DNA from: Nephrocerus scutellatus
Taxonomy: Eukaryota; Arthropoda; Insecta; Diptera; Pipunculidae
Reading direction: 5' to 3'
Assembly (NCBI GenBank): GCA_947095585.1
Contig: OX352762.1
Span: forward strand, 92,974,249 to 93,038,248
Length of the DNA: 64,000 nucleotides
Below the pieces are notes generated by a model, which saw only the letters and a list, made by a program, of their open reading frames with translations, did not search any database and was not told where the DNA came from. Below, piece by piece: positions 1-11,296 of the stretch; the first letter of the stretch is position 1; each line of letters opens with the position of its first letter. The translations under genes and the position numbers were made by a program.

Positions 1-671
1 GGATATATGCCAGGAATATTCAGAATTAGAAATCTGGTCTGGTAGTCACCAGTGTTCTGGTACAGAATATATGTGCTGTGCAGTTTACCGTGTTGCGGTG
101 TTCTAGTTATCCTTTCGCAATGTACTACAGAACACATTTTGTGGTCACACACTGGTGCAAGTTTTGATAGAAATTTCCACTGCTCACCTCCACGGAGGAG
201 AGAGGAACTACAAATACTTTGCAAAGAGGCTCACAGGTGTGTGGAAGTGTATATGTGTAATGTGAATAAAGGTGTATGTGAGTGTTAAGGAATGTCATAA
301 CGTGTTGAGTGTTTATTGTAGAATGTGTTTTACAGAAGTTTATCGTTATAACAACAAGTATTTCTCGCTTAAGCAGCAGCGTGAGGTCCTTGTTGTTTCT
401 TAAAAGTGCTATAAAGTGCTCGAGAATTTCTACGAATCCCGAGAAACATAATGGAAAATGAATACAGTACATTTTAAGATTACTGATTTTTTTTAACATC
501 AGATCGTCACGTAGGAAGACGAGTTTACTTGTTGTGTACTACGCTCTTAACGTGGTAAAAATTCGTTAGTAAATTAATTAAAAAACTTAAATAAAAAGCT
601 TAAAACTAGTGTGAACCACCAAACCAATTTGTTAAAACTCTTTAAGTCGTCCGTAACCCATAACTACATCA

Positions 672-693
672 CTCTCTCTCTCTCTCTCTCTCC
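672..693. repeat. (CT)n microsatellite
   Basis: Uninterrupted CT run of 22 bases, bracketed by two copies of actacatcactc (663-674 and 711-722). Confidence 0.9.
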
Positions 694-983
694 CCACAAC
701 CGCAATAATTACTACATCACTCAAAAAGAAGGAGCTTGAAAAGGCTTTAAAATGTTAAAAAGTAGTTATAGCAGAAATATGGCAACAGTACAAAAAACCT
801 GAGTTTGTGAGTGGGTGTGTATGGGTGGATGTGCAAGTACATGGTTTGGAGTAGTGGAAATAAAGTTCCACTTCGCCGCACACACTTACTGCACTTTAAG
901 TGGTTGATTGTTCAAAATAAATAAAAATGGTTAGTCTTTGCATTGGTGTATAGTAGCGTGAAGTGTACAGTACACGTACATAC

Positions 984-1162
984 CTTTTGGTTTATCTGGT
1001 GCTGGCTTCCTGAAACCAAAAAGTGGTGGCTCTCCTCCAGCCTGGACACTGCGGTACACTTGTTTCTGTTCGACTGGACTCAGTGGATTACGTTGCGGTG
1101 CGTCCTTTTTACGATATACAACATTCGAATCACTGGTATAACCTTGATCCTTGAGAAGTGCT
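984..1162 (-). CDS. CAP: CAP internal exon, leftmost exon seen
   Basis: 179 bases from CATGCAG|A to AAAG|GTATGT, phase 2 to phase 1. It codes ALLKDQGYTSDSNVVYRKKD, then QRNPLSPVEQKQVYR and GGEPPLFGFRKPAPDKPKG. The basic, Pro-rich tail is the kind of linker that precedes the SH3 domains at the C terminus. Those domains were not found in bases 1-983, so the rest of the gene should lie beyond the left edge. Confidence 0.85.
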
Positions 1163-1675
1163 CTGCATGATGAACGGTGGTCATCGTGTGGTCAAATAGA
1201 CATCCATATTCGTCATGATGATGATGATTATAATGATGGCAGCGAAAAAGTTCGATGTAGTTCATATGAAAGGATAAATCGCATAAGATAAGTCATTGAA
1301 ATATTTAGGCAGTGGGCTATCTATGTATAATGTAATAGTTTTTTTAAAAAATAACTTCGCCTTTCAGTGTTGCCGTTTGTTAAAGCAGTGAACAGGATGA
1401 CATGAGACCGCATTTCCATCTTATGTCTGAGACTTCTTTGAGGTAATGCTACTCATCCATAGCATATTAAAAATTAAACGGAATTGTTACATTTCGGATT
1501 TAATAATTTTGACTGCATACTTTTAGATAAAAAAAAACGTTTGGCAGAACCTCATTGTAGCAATTTTTAGATACGAGTGTGGCCACAACAACATTTGTAT
1601 TATATAATTTTATGTAAATTTTTTTACACCGAATATATTTCTTCATTTGTGTTTAAAAGTTTCTGAATCACCCCT
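1163..1675. other. Intron, nothing recognised
   Basis: AT-rich sequence without splice-bounded open frames. Only a short ATG/GAT-type microsatellite near 1217-1230 stands out. Confidence 0.5.
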
Positions 1676-2492
1676 TTATAATTAGCGCACCCTTCACTTA
1701 TAATATCAGCGGACAAGCACATTGTGGACTTGGAAATATTTGGATATAGGAAGGCAAGAAAGTGTTGTAGTGGGTGGAGTAGAGAGTTTTTCACACCCAG
1801 CACTCACCAACTAGAATATTGTGCTCATAAGCCCACATTGTTGGCTCTAAATCTTAATTACTTCAGACATCAACATTGGTGAATAGAGTCTATCATTTGT
1901 AATATAGTTGATCAGGGCAGTGAAAAAATTCATGAAAGTTTAAACCTTTAAATAGAAATGGTCTGAAAAATTAACTTCTTTATTTTGGTCTTCATCTATT
2001 CAAAGGATTCTTCACCTTACGCCATTACGTAGTTTACTTAATAACGGCGTATCCAATTTCCGTCATTTTTTATTCTTTAGTATCGAGTTTGAACCGTTTT
2101 ACCTAAAAAAGGGTACATTATTTGGAGGTTTATAGGAGCATTTCTGCATTCTGCAAAAACTAATGTCCGTATTTTCGTCATCCAGCCTTAAACGTGATTG
2201 TTGCTGGAAAATAAAACTCAGTGCTCGCATTTTGACAAATTAAGTGTAGGACACTCTTTCGAATCTTTTTTGACTCAAAACTAACTCATGGTTTAAAAGC
2301 CAGTGTCAGTGGTGTAGTTGTTAGAACAATTGGCTCCCACTCGGAGCACAATATTCTAGTTTGTGAGTGCTCCGGTGTAAACTCAACTCCACACTCACAA
2401 CACTTTCCTTCTTCTACCGAAATATTTCCAAGACCACACTGTGCCTAGGCATTAAAAGGGTGCAAGTATCTTGAAGCGTGCGCTAATTATAA
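1676..2492. mobile_element. Inverted-repeat (foldback) element
   Basis: Ends are perfect inverted repeats of 15 bases, ttataattagcgcac on the left and its complement at the right (about 2478-2492). The homology continues inward: 1690-1840 matches the complement of about 2310-2480, including accacac/tgtg...cttggaaatattt and the segment around agaatattgtgctc. No transposase frame lies between, so this is a non-autonomous element. Confidence 0.65.
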
Positions 2493-2529
2493 TAAAAAAA
2501 CAACCCATAAAAATACAATTTTTCATGTA

Positions 2530-3750
2530 AATTCTCCAATAGGAGATGGGTATGTGTTAAAATTTGAAGAAAATTGAGCTCATTTTTAAAAAATTTATAT
2601 GGGCACCTCTCGGACCTCAGGGCCTCACTCCAAAAACTTTACAGAAAATTTTGTCCATCGGAGATACAAAAATTTAAAAAAATCGGGTTAAGTTTTTTAA
2701 AAAATTTGTTGGTGCCCCATGACCCTCCAAAACCTGTCTCCAAAATTTTTGCAAAAAGTGTTGCCCATCGGAGATACATACGTATATAAAATTTAAAGAA
2801 AATCGGGTTAATTTTTTTTTTAATTTTGGGGCCCCACGACCCCGGGACCCAGGGTCTCCAAATTTTTTACATAAAGTTTTGTCTATCGAAGATACACATG
2901 TGTATTAAATTTGAAGAAAATCGGGTTATTTTTTTAAAAAATTTATGGGGCCTCACGAACCCGAGCCCGGGGTCTCCAAATTTTTTACAAAAAGTGTTGT
3001 CTATCGGAGATACACATGTGTATTAAATTTGAAGAAAATCGGGTTAATTTTTTTAAAAAAAAACTATGGGTCCCCACGAACCCGGGCCTGGGGTCTCCAA
3101 TTTTTTTACAAAAAGTGTTGTCTATCGGAGATACACATGTGTATTAAATTTGAAGAAAATCGGGTTAATTTTTTTAAAAAAAACTATGGGGCCCCACGAA
3201 CCCGGACCCGGGGTGTCCAATTTTTTTACAAAAAGTGTTGTCTATCGGAGATACACATGAAGAAAATCGGGTTATTTTTTAAATAATTTATGGGGTCTCA
3301 CGAACCCGTGCCCGGGGTCTCCAAATTTTTTACAAAAAGTGTTGTCTATCGGAGATACACATGTGTATTAAATTTGAAGAAAATCGGGTCAATTTTTTTT
3401 TTTAAAAAACTATGGGGCCCCACGAACCCGGACCCGGGGTGTTCAATTTTTTTTTACAAAAAGTGTTGTCTATCGGAGATACATACGTATATAAAATTTA
3501 AAGAAAATCGGGTTAATTTTTTTTTTAATTTTGGGGCCCCACGACCCCGGGACCCAGGGTCTCCAAATTTTTTACATAAAGTTTTGTCTATCGAAGATAC
3601 ACATGTGTATTAAATTTGAAGAAAATCGGGATAATTTTGTAAAATATTTGTAGGGGAGCCCACCGACCCCGTGGCCCGAGGGTCCTCAATAGAAAGTGTT
3701 GTCATCGGAGATATGCATGTGTGCAAAATTTCAATAAAATCGAGCCATGG
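2530..3750. repeat. Satellite array, ~120-bp unit, about 11 copies
   Basis: Each unit has ggggccccacgaacccg..., a T/A-rich stretch, tttttacaaaaagtgttgtctatcggagatac, the palindrome tacacatgtgta, and aatttgaagaaaatcgggtt. Unit boundaries fall roughly every 115-121 bases. One unit near 3250 has lost about 14 bases covering half of the palindrome. Outer units (2543, 2652, 3702) are the most diverged. The open frames across it are by-products of the repeat. Confidence 0.9.
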
Positions 3751-4224
3751 GAAGTGGGTTAAAAATTGATCGCAAGATTCCATGACACACAAACAAAACC
3801 ACAAACCCACAAACACACGGGCAAGTGAAGTTAATATAGAGAATTGAAAAAGAGGATTTTCGACCAAAGTTTGACTGACGAACATACATGACATGATATG
3901 GCTCAATTTATTTAGAATTTGATACTCTTGTCAATACTTGCAGATTACATTTTGTAGCTCAGGCATGGTTGCAGAGGGGACAGAATGTCATCGTCATCCG
4001 ATGTACGAGTATCAGTTAAACATCTACACATCTATCTATGCTGTGCATCGCTTTCTTGAATAGATGGACAGTCAGATTTTCATCATATTGATATCTAATT
4101 GAAGCTCCATTCTGAAGAAACGTATTGCCGCAAATTTCAAATCAAGAAAAGTCAATTATAAACTTTGTTTAAAGGAGGAAGTTACTGGATCTGTTTTTGA
4201 TTCCTAGCACGGCCTTATTAATAT
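3751..4224. other. Intron, nothing recognised
   Basis: Unique-looking AT-rich sequence with no supported exon, RNA or element. Confidence 0.5.
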
Positions 4225-4425
4225 CGGTGAAACTAAGTATTTAACTGCTACAATATTTTTACGAAAAGTATAGTTAGTAGCGCAGATAATGGGATTCGAA
4301 TCCTAAGATAAATCGCAATGTACATGCTGCATACTAAAAATGGACACTGAATTAGAATTAAGCACTTTTGAATAGCATACTTTTAAGCTGTAAGATTTAT
4401 TAGATTATTTGAAATGTAACCGCCT
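4225..4425 (+). repeat. Left arm of an inverted repeat pair
   Basis: About 200 bases (ttacgaaaagtatagttagtagcgc...cataagatttattag) whose complement recurs at 5305-5460 and, for the first part, again at 5455-5580. It contains gggattcgaatcct, similar to a tRNA B box, so a SINE or MITE origin is possible. Confidence 0.6.
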
Positions 4426-4559
4426 GTTAGTTTAAATCATTATGTACTGGTCAAAAATGTAGTCAAACCGGTTTGTGCCGTTTACCCGGTTTTTGTGAAA
4501 GTACATGATTGCACATGTAGTTTATTTTTAGAAGATGACTCATTACATACGAGTATAGT

Positions 4560-5283
4560 TAGTTGTTAATAAGCGAGTCTTCTTTCTTTCTTTCCTTCCT
4601 TTACTCCCCGGGGAAGCATAGGGCTTCTACAAATGCCTGCCAACGAACTCGGTTTATTTCAAGGAGGTTTCAAGAGACGCCACTCTGTCCCTGGGATCTT
4701 GCTTCCTCTTCTATTGTACTTCTCCATGTCTGGCCATCTTTTTCTCAGTATCCTTCATAAGCACTTGTTGACGAAGACTTGGAGGCGCGTCGCAATTGAC
4801 TCTGTGACTTTCCACGTTTCGCAGCCATACAAGAATACTGAGAGAACGTTAGATCTGAAGACCGTTAGCTTAAGAAACCTGGAGATTTGAGAGAAGTTTC
4901 AGACATTATTTAGCATTCTATAGGAGTGTCGCGCAATGCTTACATGAGAGCACACATCCGAGTCAGCACCACCATTTTTTGACATCCAGCTGGCCAAATA
5001 ACAAAACTTATCGACTTCCTCCATCTGATGTCCGTCAATCGAGAGATCACATGTTCCACTAGCGTTAACGCGAAGTAGTTTTGTCTTTGAGAAGTTATAA
5101 TAGGAGACAGATATCATCGGTATAGTCCAGGTCTTCTAGGCGGTGAAAAACATTACATGGCAAACCCGACGGAATACGGGTTACTATTTTCATCACCCAG
5201 TCGATGACAATTGTGAAAAGCAATGGTGAGAGGGTGCAACCTTGTTTGACTACTTGTTTGACCAGTACACAATGATTCAAACT
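4560..5283 (-). mobile_element. LINE fragment (family B), RT core to 3' end
   Basis: Minus-strand frames give VVKQGCTLSPLLFTIVIDWV, then a polymerase motif altered from Y-A-D-D to Y-T-D-D (5113-5124), FSKTKLLRVNASGTCDL and a C-terminal part that ends RVRWQAFVEALCFPGE followed by a stop and an A/G-rich tail. The three parts are in different frames, so the copy is dead. It provides the true 3' end for this family, useful for reading the copy at 9.2 kb. Confidence 0.8.
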
Positions 5284-5304
5284 TGCAGGTGGTTAGATTT
5301 AAAA

Positions 5305-5580
5305 TAACCTAATAAATCTTACAGCCTAAAAGTATGCTACATAAAAGTGCCTATTTTTAGTACGCATTATTTTCTTAGTTCTAATTTAGTACTTATTTTT
5401 GGTACATTACGATTTATCTAGGATTGAAACCTTCTGCTCTACCAACTACTTTTCGTACCATTTGCTTATTTTAAGTATGCAGTATTTACATTGCGATTTA
5501 TCTTAGAATTCTAATTCTATTATATGCGCTACTAACTACTTTTCGTAACAGTATATTAAAGTTATTATTTGTAAATTAAT
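5305..5580 (-). repeat. Right arm(s) of the inverted repeat pair
   Basis: Two consecutive copies of the 4225-4425 repeat in reverse orientation (5305-5460 complete, 5455-5580 partial). The pair encloses the LINE fragment at 4560-5283. Confidence 0.6.
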
Positions 5581-5596
5581 AAACTTGTGTGGTGTA

Positions 5597-6125
5597 TTAT
5601 TTTCAAAATTCTTTACGAACTCGATACTCGAATGAATTATTCGGTATACCAAGCTTAGCAGCAAAGCTGCCCACTGGCCGGTAACCCGTACTGATAGCCA
5701 CAACTCTGGCAATATCCTTACGAGTTCTTGCTATCAACTCAATGTTTTTTCTTCTGTTGTCGGAGGGCCATAATGTTCTTGATATGGCGTAGTTAGTCAT
5801 ACTGGTCCACCTTAGTTGTGGTCCAGTAGTGAAGAAGAATTTTTTCTTTGAATTAGCTAATTGGGCAGCTTACTATTTCCATTGAGCCATTGTTCATGGT
5901 GAGGCCATTCTTTGCCGATTCGCCCACTCTCTCGTTACCCTCTATGCACATGCACCAATCCAAATTTGATCTGCAGGAGTTGGAAAATCAAAGCCAATTC
6001 TTTCTGGGACTGTTTAACAAGTTTCGAGTAGCTGATGGTTGCATGAATTGCTTAAATTGCAGATTGACTATCCACACAGATATCCTCCCTTATTGTTAGG
6101 ACCTCCGCCTGAAAGATGCTAGCAG
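5597..6125 (-). mobile_element. LINE fragment with RNase H remnants
   Basis: Minus-strand frames contain ICVDSQSAI (RNase H strand) and ARTRKDIARVVAISTGYRPV from the region after RNase H. The same two blocks occur in the better preserved copy at 49.1-50.1 kb, with the same spacing. Multiple stops and frameshifts. Confidence 0.7.
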
Positions 6126-7015
6126 AGTCGATGAGCTTGTATGGCTATAAATTTAATTTGAGCTTTGAAAACGAATCACTTACAATGGAGCGTGTTACTG
6201 CAGACTTCCTCGAAGAAAAGAAAATAATCCATTGTATACTTTTAGGAGTAGTATAAAAATTATTATTATTATATATATATCTGATTTGATAGTTTGAAAA
6301 TTTAGCGCTGTCTACTATAATTGCAATTCCAAAGTGCAAAGAAGTTCCTTCCGCCATCGACCGGAGACGACACTTCCTTTTAATCCAGATGTGATTGGAT
6401 GGATTTATTTGGGAAAATAAATTCATTCGACAAAAGTGTCATCCAAAGTACTTTCACCATAAAAAAAATAACGAACAAATCTTTCACCAACTTGTCGGGG
6501 TGAAATGTAAATGCCAACCGCTTGATATTTTGCTCACGTAAATTCGAGATTCGTTTTGCCAAATAAAATGTGAGCAACTTTTCTGAATGTGATTCGCAAA
6601 TCAAATCAAAACATTGAATCCTTGCAGTAAAAACATCAAATTGTATCCTGTATACCGCATGTAAGGGAGAGTATGCAATGCAAAGTCAAACGAGCAACAC
6701 TGATGATAACACGACGGATGCTGGTTGGCAAGCGCGGAGGACGCAGGTCGAGCAACTGATGCAGCAGCGAATGTAATTCCCATAAAAACCCAATAACTTA
6801 AATTACATTTGCCCCTGCAGCCCTCTTGCCACTACACATACAAGCATATGTGTGCATAAGTGAAAGGATACGAGGCACTCATGGAGCGCTGAAGTTCCGG
6901 GGAAAAACGAGATCCCAAAAAACACCACTTAGCCGGAGTCCTGCCACTCCTTTGCTGCTCTGCATGCTCTTATAGTCTATGTTGCATTTGTATAATATTT
7001 ACGACTAGTACATAC
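6126..7015. other. CAP intron, no confirmed feature
   Basis: AT-rich with a short TA run (6263-6282). A minus-strand open stretch 6656-6783 starts MGITFAAASVARPASSALAN, is locally GC-rich and would end in phase 2 at a weak donor GCG|GTATAC; phase 2 fits the exon at 1162, but this may be chance. Confidence 0.4.
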
Positions 7016-7068
7016 CTTGAAAGATTCCCTTCAGTGTAGTGTGGCGAAAGTTTGGCTTGGTCCAATTG
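7016..7068 (-). CDS. CAP: CAP internal exon
   Basis: 53 bases from AATTGCAG|CAA to TCAAG|GTATGT, phase 0 to phase 2, coding QLDQAKLSPHYTEGNLS. The two leftover bases AG join with A from the exon at 1162 to code Arg, giving NLSRALLKDQGY, a continuous plausible helix and a further check on both exons. Confidence 0.85.
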
Positions 7069-9239
7069 CTGCAATTCGACGTCGTTAAAAAATATAAAAG
7101 GAAAACCAAAAATAAGAAAAGAAAAGAGAAATTTAGAGAAAAAGGAAACGGAAACGAGAACGAGAAGAACAAAATTAGATTAGAATGTTCAGTTATTTGA
7201 AACAATTCAAGGCAAATATTCATGTTGTGTATGTTTATGTGTCAGTCCTGTGAAGTACTGTGTAGGTGTTGTGTTCCCTTATGTCATATGTGTGTTCCAC
7301 TACCGTTATCCTTTGTGAAAACCATAACCCCATCATGCACTGTGTGTGTGTGTATATGAGTATCTGTGTTTGAGTCAGTGACTTATCGTGTCTTTCAGTT
7401 CGTGCGTTGCGGTATTTCATTCTGGATGTGGTGCATCATGCACTTATGTCTTGGAATATTGGTGTTTAAGTTGGCAACTTGGTTTTAGTGCTTGGGTAAT
7501 TAATGTTGCTAATGTGTCATGTTTTGTGGTTTAACTACGAAAATTGGTATTCGGTCGTCTTAGATGGGACGCAAGTGCTGCTAATTTCTGAAGTTTATTT
7601 GACTTTCATTTGCACATCAGATACACTTCTATCTACCATTAAATCGAGCTGAAGTGTGTGTCGCTTTGAAAGATGTGGTGTCATCTGAAGATTTATCCTC
7701 TATGTGACGACGTACATGAAAAAAGGCAACAGCAAACACTATCTGTCTGATGTGTCTGAATTGACTAAATTAACTTTATTCTGTACACTCAGAACTTCGT
7801 GGTAAGTCGTCGTCTTAACGATTATAAAAACGATAACGATGTGTGGTACTTGTGTTTTTTAGTTGAACGCATATTGAAAAAGGTTTTCGAGCTGTGATTC
7901 AATTTTCTAATGAGCTAATGAACAGGCGGCGTTAGACAGATAACTCGTTATTGGTTTAATTTAAGATAATTATGCAAATTATGCCACGGGTGTATGGCAG
8001 GGGATATTGCTGGTACCAGAAGGATGTTGAGTTTCGAAAGACCATTTGCCAGCACTAGAATAGGCAGATATTTATGTGAATAATCTCTCTTGGGATTGAA
8101 AACTTATTCAATTACTTAAGAGATATTCGAAAATGAAGAACATTCTATGTGAGTGTTTATATGTAGTTCGCCGTGGAACAAAATAGCCTGTGAATTACTT
8201 CGTGCAGTACAAGTCCAGCTTCTTTTCATGTTTACGGAACATAGATTATAGAAAGTTGCTAATCTTCTTAATGAAAAAATGACTTTAAGCATGCTGGTTG
8301 AGTGGTAGACAGTTCCTTCTGTTCTGAAAGTATTAACCTGGGCGTACAGTGAGGTAGAAAGGAGATTCCTGGCGATGAACTCGTTCATATGCATTTTAGT
8401 GGACGTTACGATGCACGGTGATGCGAAAAAGCTTACGATCCGGTGCGGTTGTGTTTGAGAATCGATTTCAAATTGCACTTGCGCAATCATTTCTTTTCAT
8501 GCAATTGTTTGTAAGACTTGGTTGGTGCGTATTGAAGTTTTAAAGTCTTTACCATATATAACTGAATTGCGAAGTCTACACGGCTTTTACGTTGTTCTCC
8601 TTAATATCTATTGAATTCACTAGCGAACTTATATTCCACGCATCATCCGGCGAATCAACTGAAATACCTGTCCATATAAAAATAAACAGCAAAATAGGCC
8701 AGCAAACCGATATTCCCTGAAGAAATCGCTTTGATTGCTCTGGAGAAAAATTGATCCACGTATTCTGAATTGAATTGTTAAAGTAATTCTAAAAAAGAGA
8801 TTTGGAATTTCTTTTACAATAGTTGTATGCGTGTGTTGTTATAAATAGTTTACGGAACTTTTTCACATACGGGACCAAAAATCTATGTACATTTTTCTTT
8901 TTTTTTTCAGGAAGACCAGGTCAATTAAAATATATTGATTTCTAGCCACTAAGAGAGATATTTTTTAGACGGAAGTTGTGAAGCCAGCGTTAAAGAAGAA
9001 GAAGAAGGGACTTTATAACTGAGCCATTCGAGCCGAAAACAGAAAAGTCAGCATCGATGTGAGTTGTCCAAATGTCTTTTGGGGAGACGACTTCTCTATA
9101 AAAGGCTGGGTCTAATGTTCACATTGTAACTACCGTCATAATTAGTTTTTTGGATAAACCTAAATCTTATAGCTTTCCTGTGCAATTTTTATGCTCCATT
9201 AATAGCATGCCACCTGTGTAGAACGCAGAACTCCTTCAA
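7069..9239. other. CAP intron, nothing recognised
   Basis: No coding, RNA or transposon similarity seen. Short GT-rich runs near 7340-7360. Confidence 0.5.
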
Positions 9240-10212
9240 GCCGGGAATCAAGTATCTGGGAATCTGAAACCATTTAATTGTCGTTAAAAGAAGGCTTGAG
9301 AGTCAAACTCCCCAAGAAAGGTGATTTGAGCAATAGCGAAAGCTGGAGAGGAATTACCCTGCTAAACACCATAAACAAAGAGATCTCCTCTATAATAGCT
9401 AGTCGATTACGGAATGCGTTAGAGCCAATTTTGAGAAATGAACAAGCAGGATTTCGCCCAAACCGTTCTTGTACTGATTAAATTAACACACTGCGTATAA
9501 TAATTGAACAGTCAGTTTAGTATCGCTCTCCTCTGTATATGGTTTTTGTAGATTTTAAACGAGCTTTTGATGCTTTTGATAGCGTAGGCCGAAACATGAT
9601 GTGGCAGATTTTGTCTAGCTATGGTGTTCCGGAAAAATCATTAACATTATTAAGGAGCTGTACCGCGACTCAACATGCCGCGTCATTCATAACGGTCATC
9701 TTGGCTCACCTTTTAACATCTATTCGAGAGTCAAGCAAGGTTGCACCCTCTCACCATTGCTTTTCACAATTGTCATCGACTGGGTGATGAAAATAGTAAC
9801 CCGTACTCCATCGGGTTTGCCATAGAAAGTTTTTCACCGCATAGAATACCTGGACTATGCCGATGATATCTGTCTTCTATCACATGGAGCGAAAGTTAAA
9901 CTCACTAGACTCCACGCTAACAAAGTGGGTTTACAAATTAACTTCTCAAAAACAAAACTACTTCACGTTAACGCTAGTGGAACATGTGATCTCTCGATTG
10001 ACGGACATCAGAAGAGGAAGTCGATAAGTTTTGTTATCTGGGCAGCTGGATGTCAAAGACGAGAATGCCAGCGGACGATATTACGAAACTAGCGCTCGAC
10101 TGGAATTCACAAGGAAGCCGCCGAGTTGGCCGTCCTAGCAAGACATGGAAAAGGACGATAGAAGAGGAAGCAAGATCCCAGGGGACAGAGTGGCGTTTCT
10201 TGAAACCTCATA
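9240..10212 (+). mobile_element. LINE fragment (family B), reverse transcriptase
   Basis: Frames in order give ESWRGITLLNTINKEISSII and NEQAGFRPNRSCTD (RT motif 2), VFVDFKRAFDA (motif with first catalytic Asp), SSYGVPEKS, VKQGCTLSPLLFTIVIDW in a shifted frame, an intact Y-A-D-D at 9856-9867, INFSKTKLL and GRPSKTWKRTIEEEARSQG. At least three frame breaks. The 3' end departs from the family end seen at 4560 and passes straight into SINE sequence. Confidence 0.85.
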
Positions 10213-10344
10213 ATGATCGATGTGTAGGTCCACTCCAAAAATATACATGCACAACACAAATGGTTGCGAGAAGCTTTGCCTTGGAAGCCTTGGACCGCAA
10301 CGGTCTGTCGCGCCGAATATTATTATTTTATTACTTATTATAAC
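10213..10344 (+). mobile_element. SINE 3' part fused to LINE
   Basis: aaatatacatgcacaacacaaatggttgcgagaagc...ggaccgcaacggtctgtcgcgccgaatattattatt is the 3' half of the tRNA-derived SINE found complete at 39837 and 46602, ending in an ATT tail. Its 5' half with the tRNA promoter is missing. Confidence 0.75.
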
Positions 10345-10445
10345 ATTGGGGATTGTCAAGCTACATAGTCGTGTCAGTTTATTCGGGATGCCAAATTCTC
10401 TCATGTCTTTATAAAGTTCTACTATTGCTAGCGATGCTTTCATAG
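10345..10445 (-). mobile_element. LINE fragment (RTE-like family A)
   Basis: The minus strand reads VELYKDMREFGIPNKLTRLC, the palm region seen in the other family A copies (47.17 kb and 31.1 kb). Confidence 0.7.
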
Positions 10446-10540
10446 GCAGCTATAAACTGATGGTGTATGACTACTTAATAAGAATACCGTGACGGATGTT
10501 GACACTCAGCATAGGATGTAAAGCTTAAAGACAATGTATT

Positions 10541-10632
10541 GGCACTGGCTCAATTGGTTAGTGCTTTGGTCTACTGGTTCAATGATCGAATCTGAAAAAA
10601 AGACCAAAAAGCTTTTTCACGGTCCCATCTGA
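10541..10632 (+). mobile_element. SINE 5' part
   Basis: tggctcaattggttagtgc (A-box type) and atcgaatctg (decayed B box) followed by the SINE body agctttttcacggtccc. Truncated after about 90 bases. Confidence 0.6.
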
Positions 10633-11227
10633 GTGTATGCACTGAGAAAAGCGGAGATCGCTTGCCATGAGAAACTCACTGTGCATCAAAACTGAACTTG
10701 GATACGTGATTGTATCGTATTGGACGAATGCAAGTCAACTTTGTATTCGATCCTATACGAGTTGGTATTTAATTATAACGCATATAACTCTCTTTTATTA
10801 CTTAAGTCTCTTATTGGCTGTCTGCTACTGCGCGCACGACAGTGACTAAAAATTGTTATTAATCCTTATAAGTTCAGTTCTTAATTGTACTCCGAAGAAA
10901 CAGCTTGGACAGCAGTACAGTGGACAGCCGTACAGCTGCCAGCGAATAAATTGGATTTTTTAGACATTGTCTTTTCCCAAATAAACATCTTGTTGTTTAA
11001 ATTATTATTATTATTCCTTTATTTTAATCATTCCTAAACAGTGATTGTGAAATAATCATCGAAAGCAAATAAACTCCAGAAAAAAAGAAACACTCCATCG
11101 TAGCTCATTCCCATGATCCCTATTAGTACGTAGATTTAACATATTCCTAAATCTAATTTTTTTAAAAAATGACTAAATAAACAGATAAATAAGAAAAAAA
11201 AACAGAAAACGAAAATACAAAACTTAC
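10633..11227. other. CAP intron, nothing recognised
   Basis: AT-rich, no supported feature. Confidence 0.5.
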
Positions 11228-11296
11228 AAGAAATTCGTCAACTTCGTTAACAAAATCGATGTAAATAGGAGGAATTGATGCGTTGTTTTTAAGCCA
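11228..11296 (-). CDS. CAP: CAP internal exon, probable cassette
   Basis: 69 bases coding WLKNNASIPPIYIDFVNEVD then EFL, ending at a strong donor CTT|GTAAGT. The best acceptor is GTAAAG|TGG, which is weak. Phase 0 to phase 0 agrees with both neighbours. Since the flanking exons also join in frame without it, this may be an alternatively used exon. The reading frame stays open upstream of 11296, so the start is the uncertain end. Confidence 0.6.

Noticed and set aside
183..230. Minus-strand donor GGAG|GTGAGC with an open stretch ending VVPLSSVE, possible next CAP exon
   Set aside because: No convincing acceptor, and several alternative phases are possible.
2574..3613. Series of overlapping plus-strand ORFs with repeated HEPGPGVSNFF-like words
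   Set aside because: They follow the 120-base satellite unit and have no independent coding signal.
10213..10344. Shared 3' tail between the SINE and its partner LINE (family B)
   Set aside because: The copy at 4560-5283 shows a different true LINE end, so the joint here is a chimera, not a shared tail.
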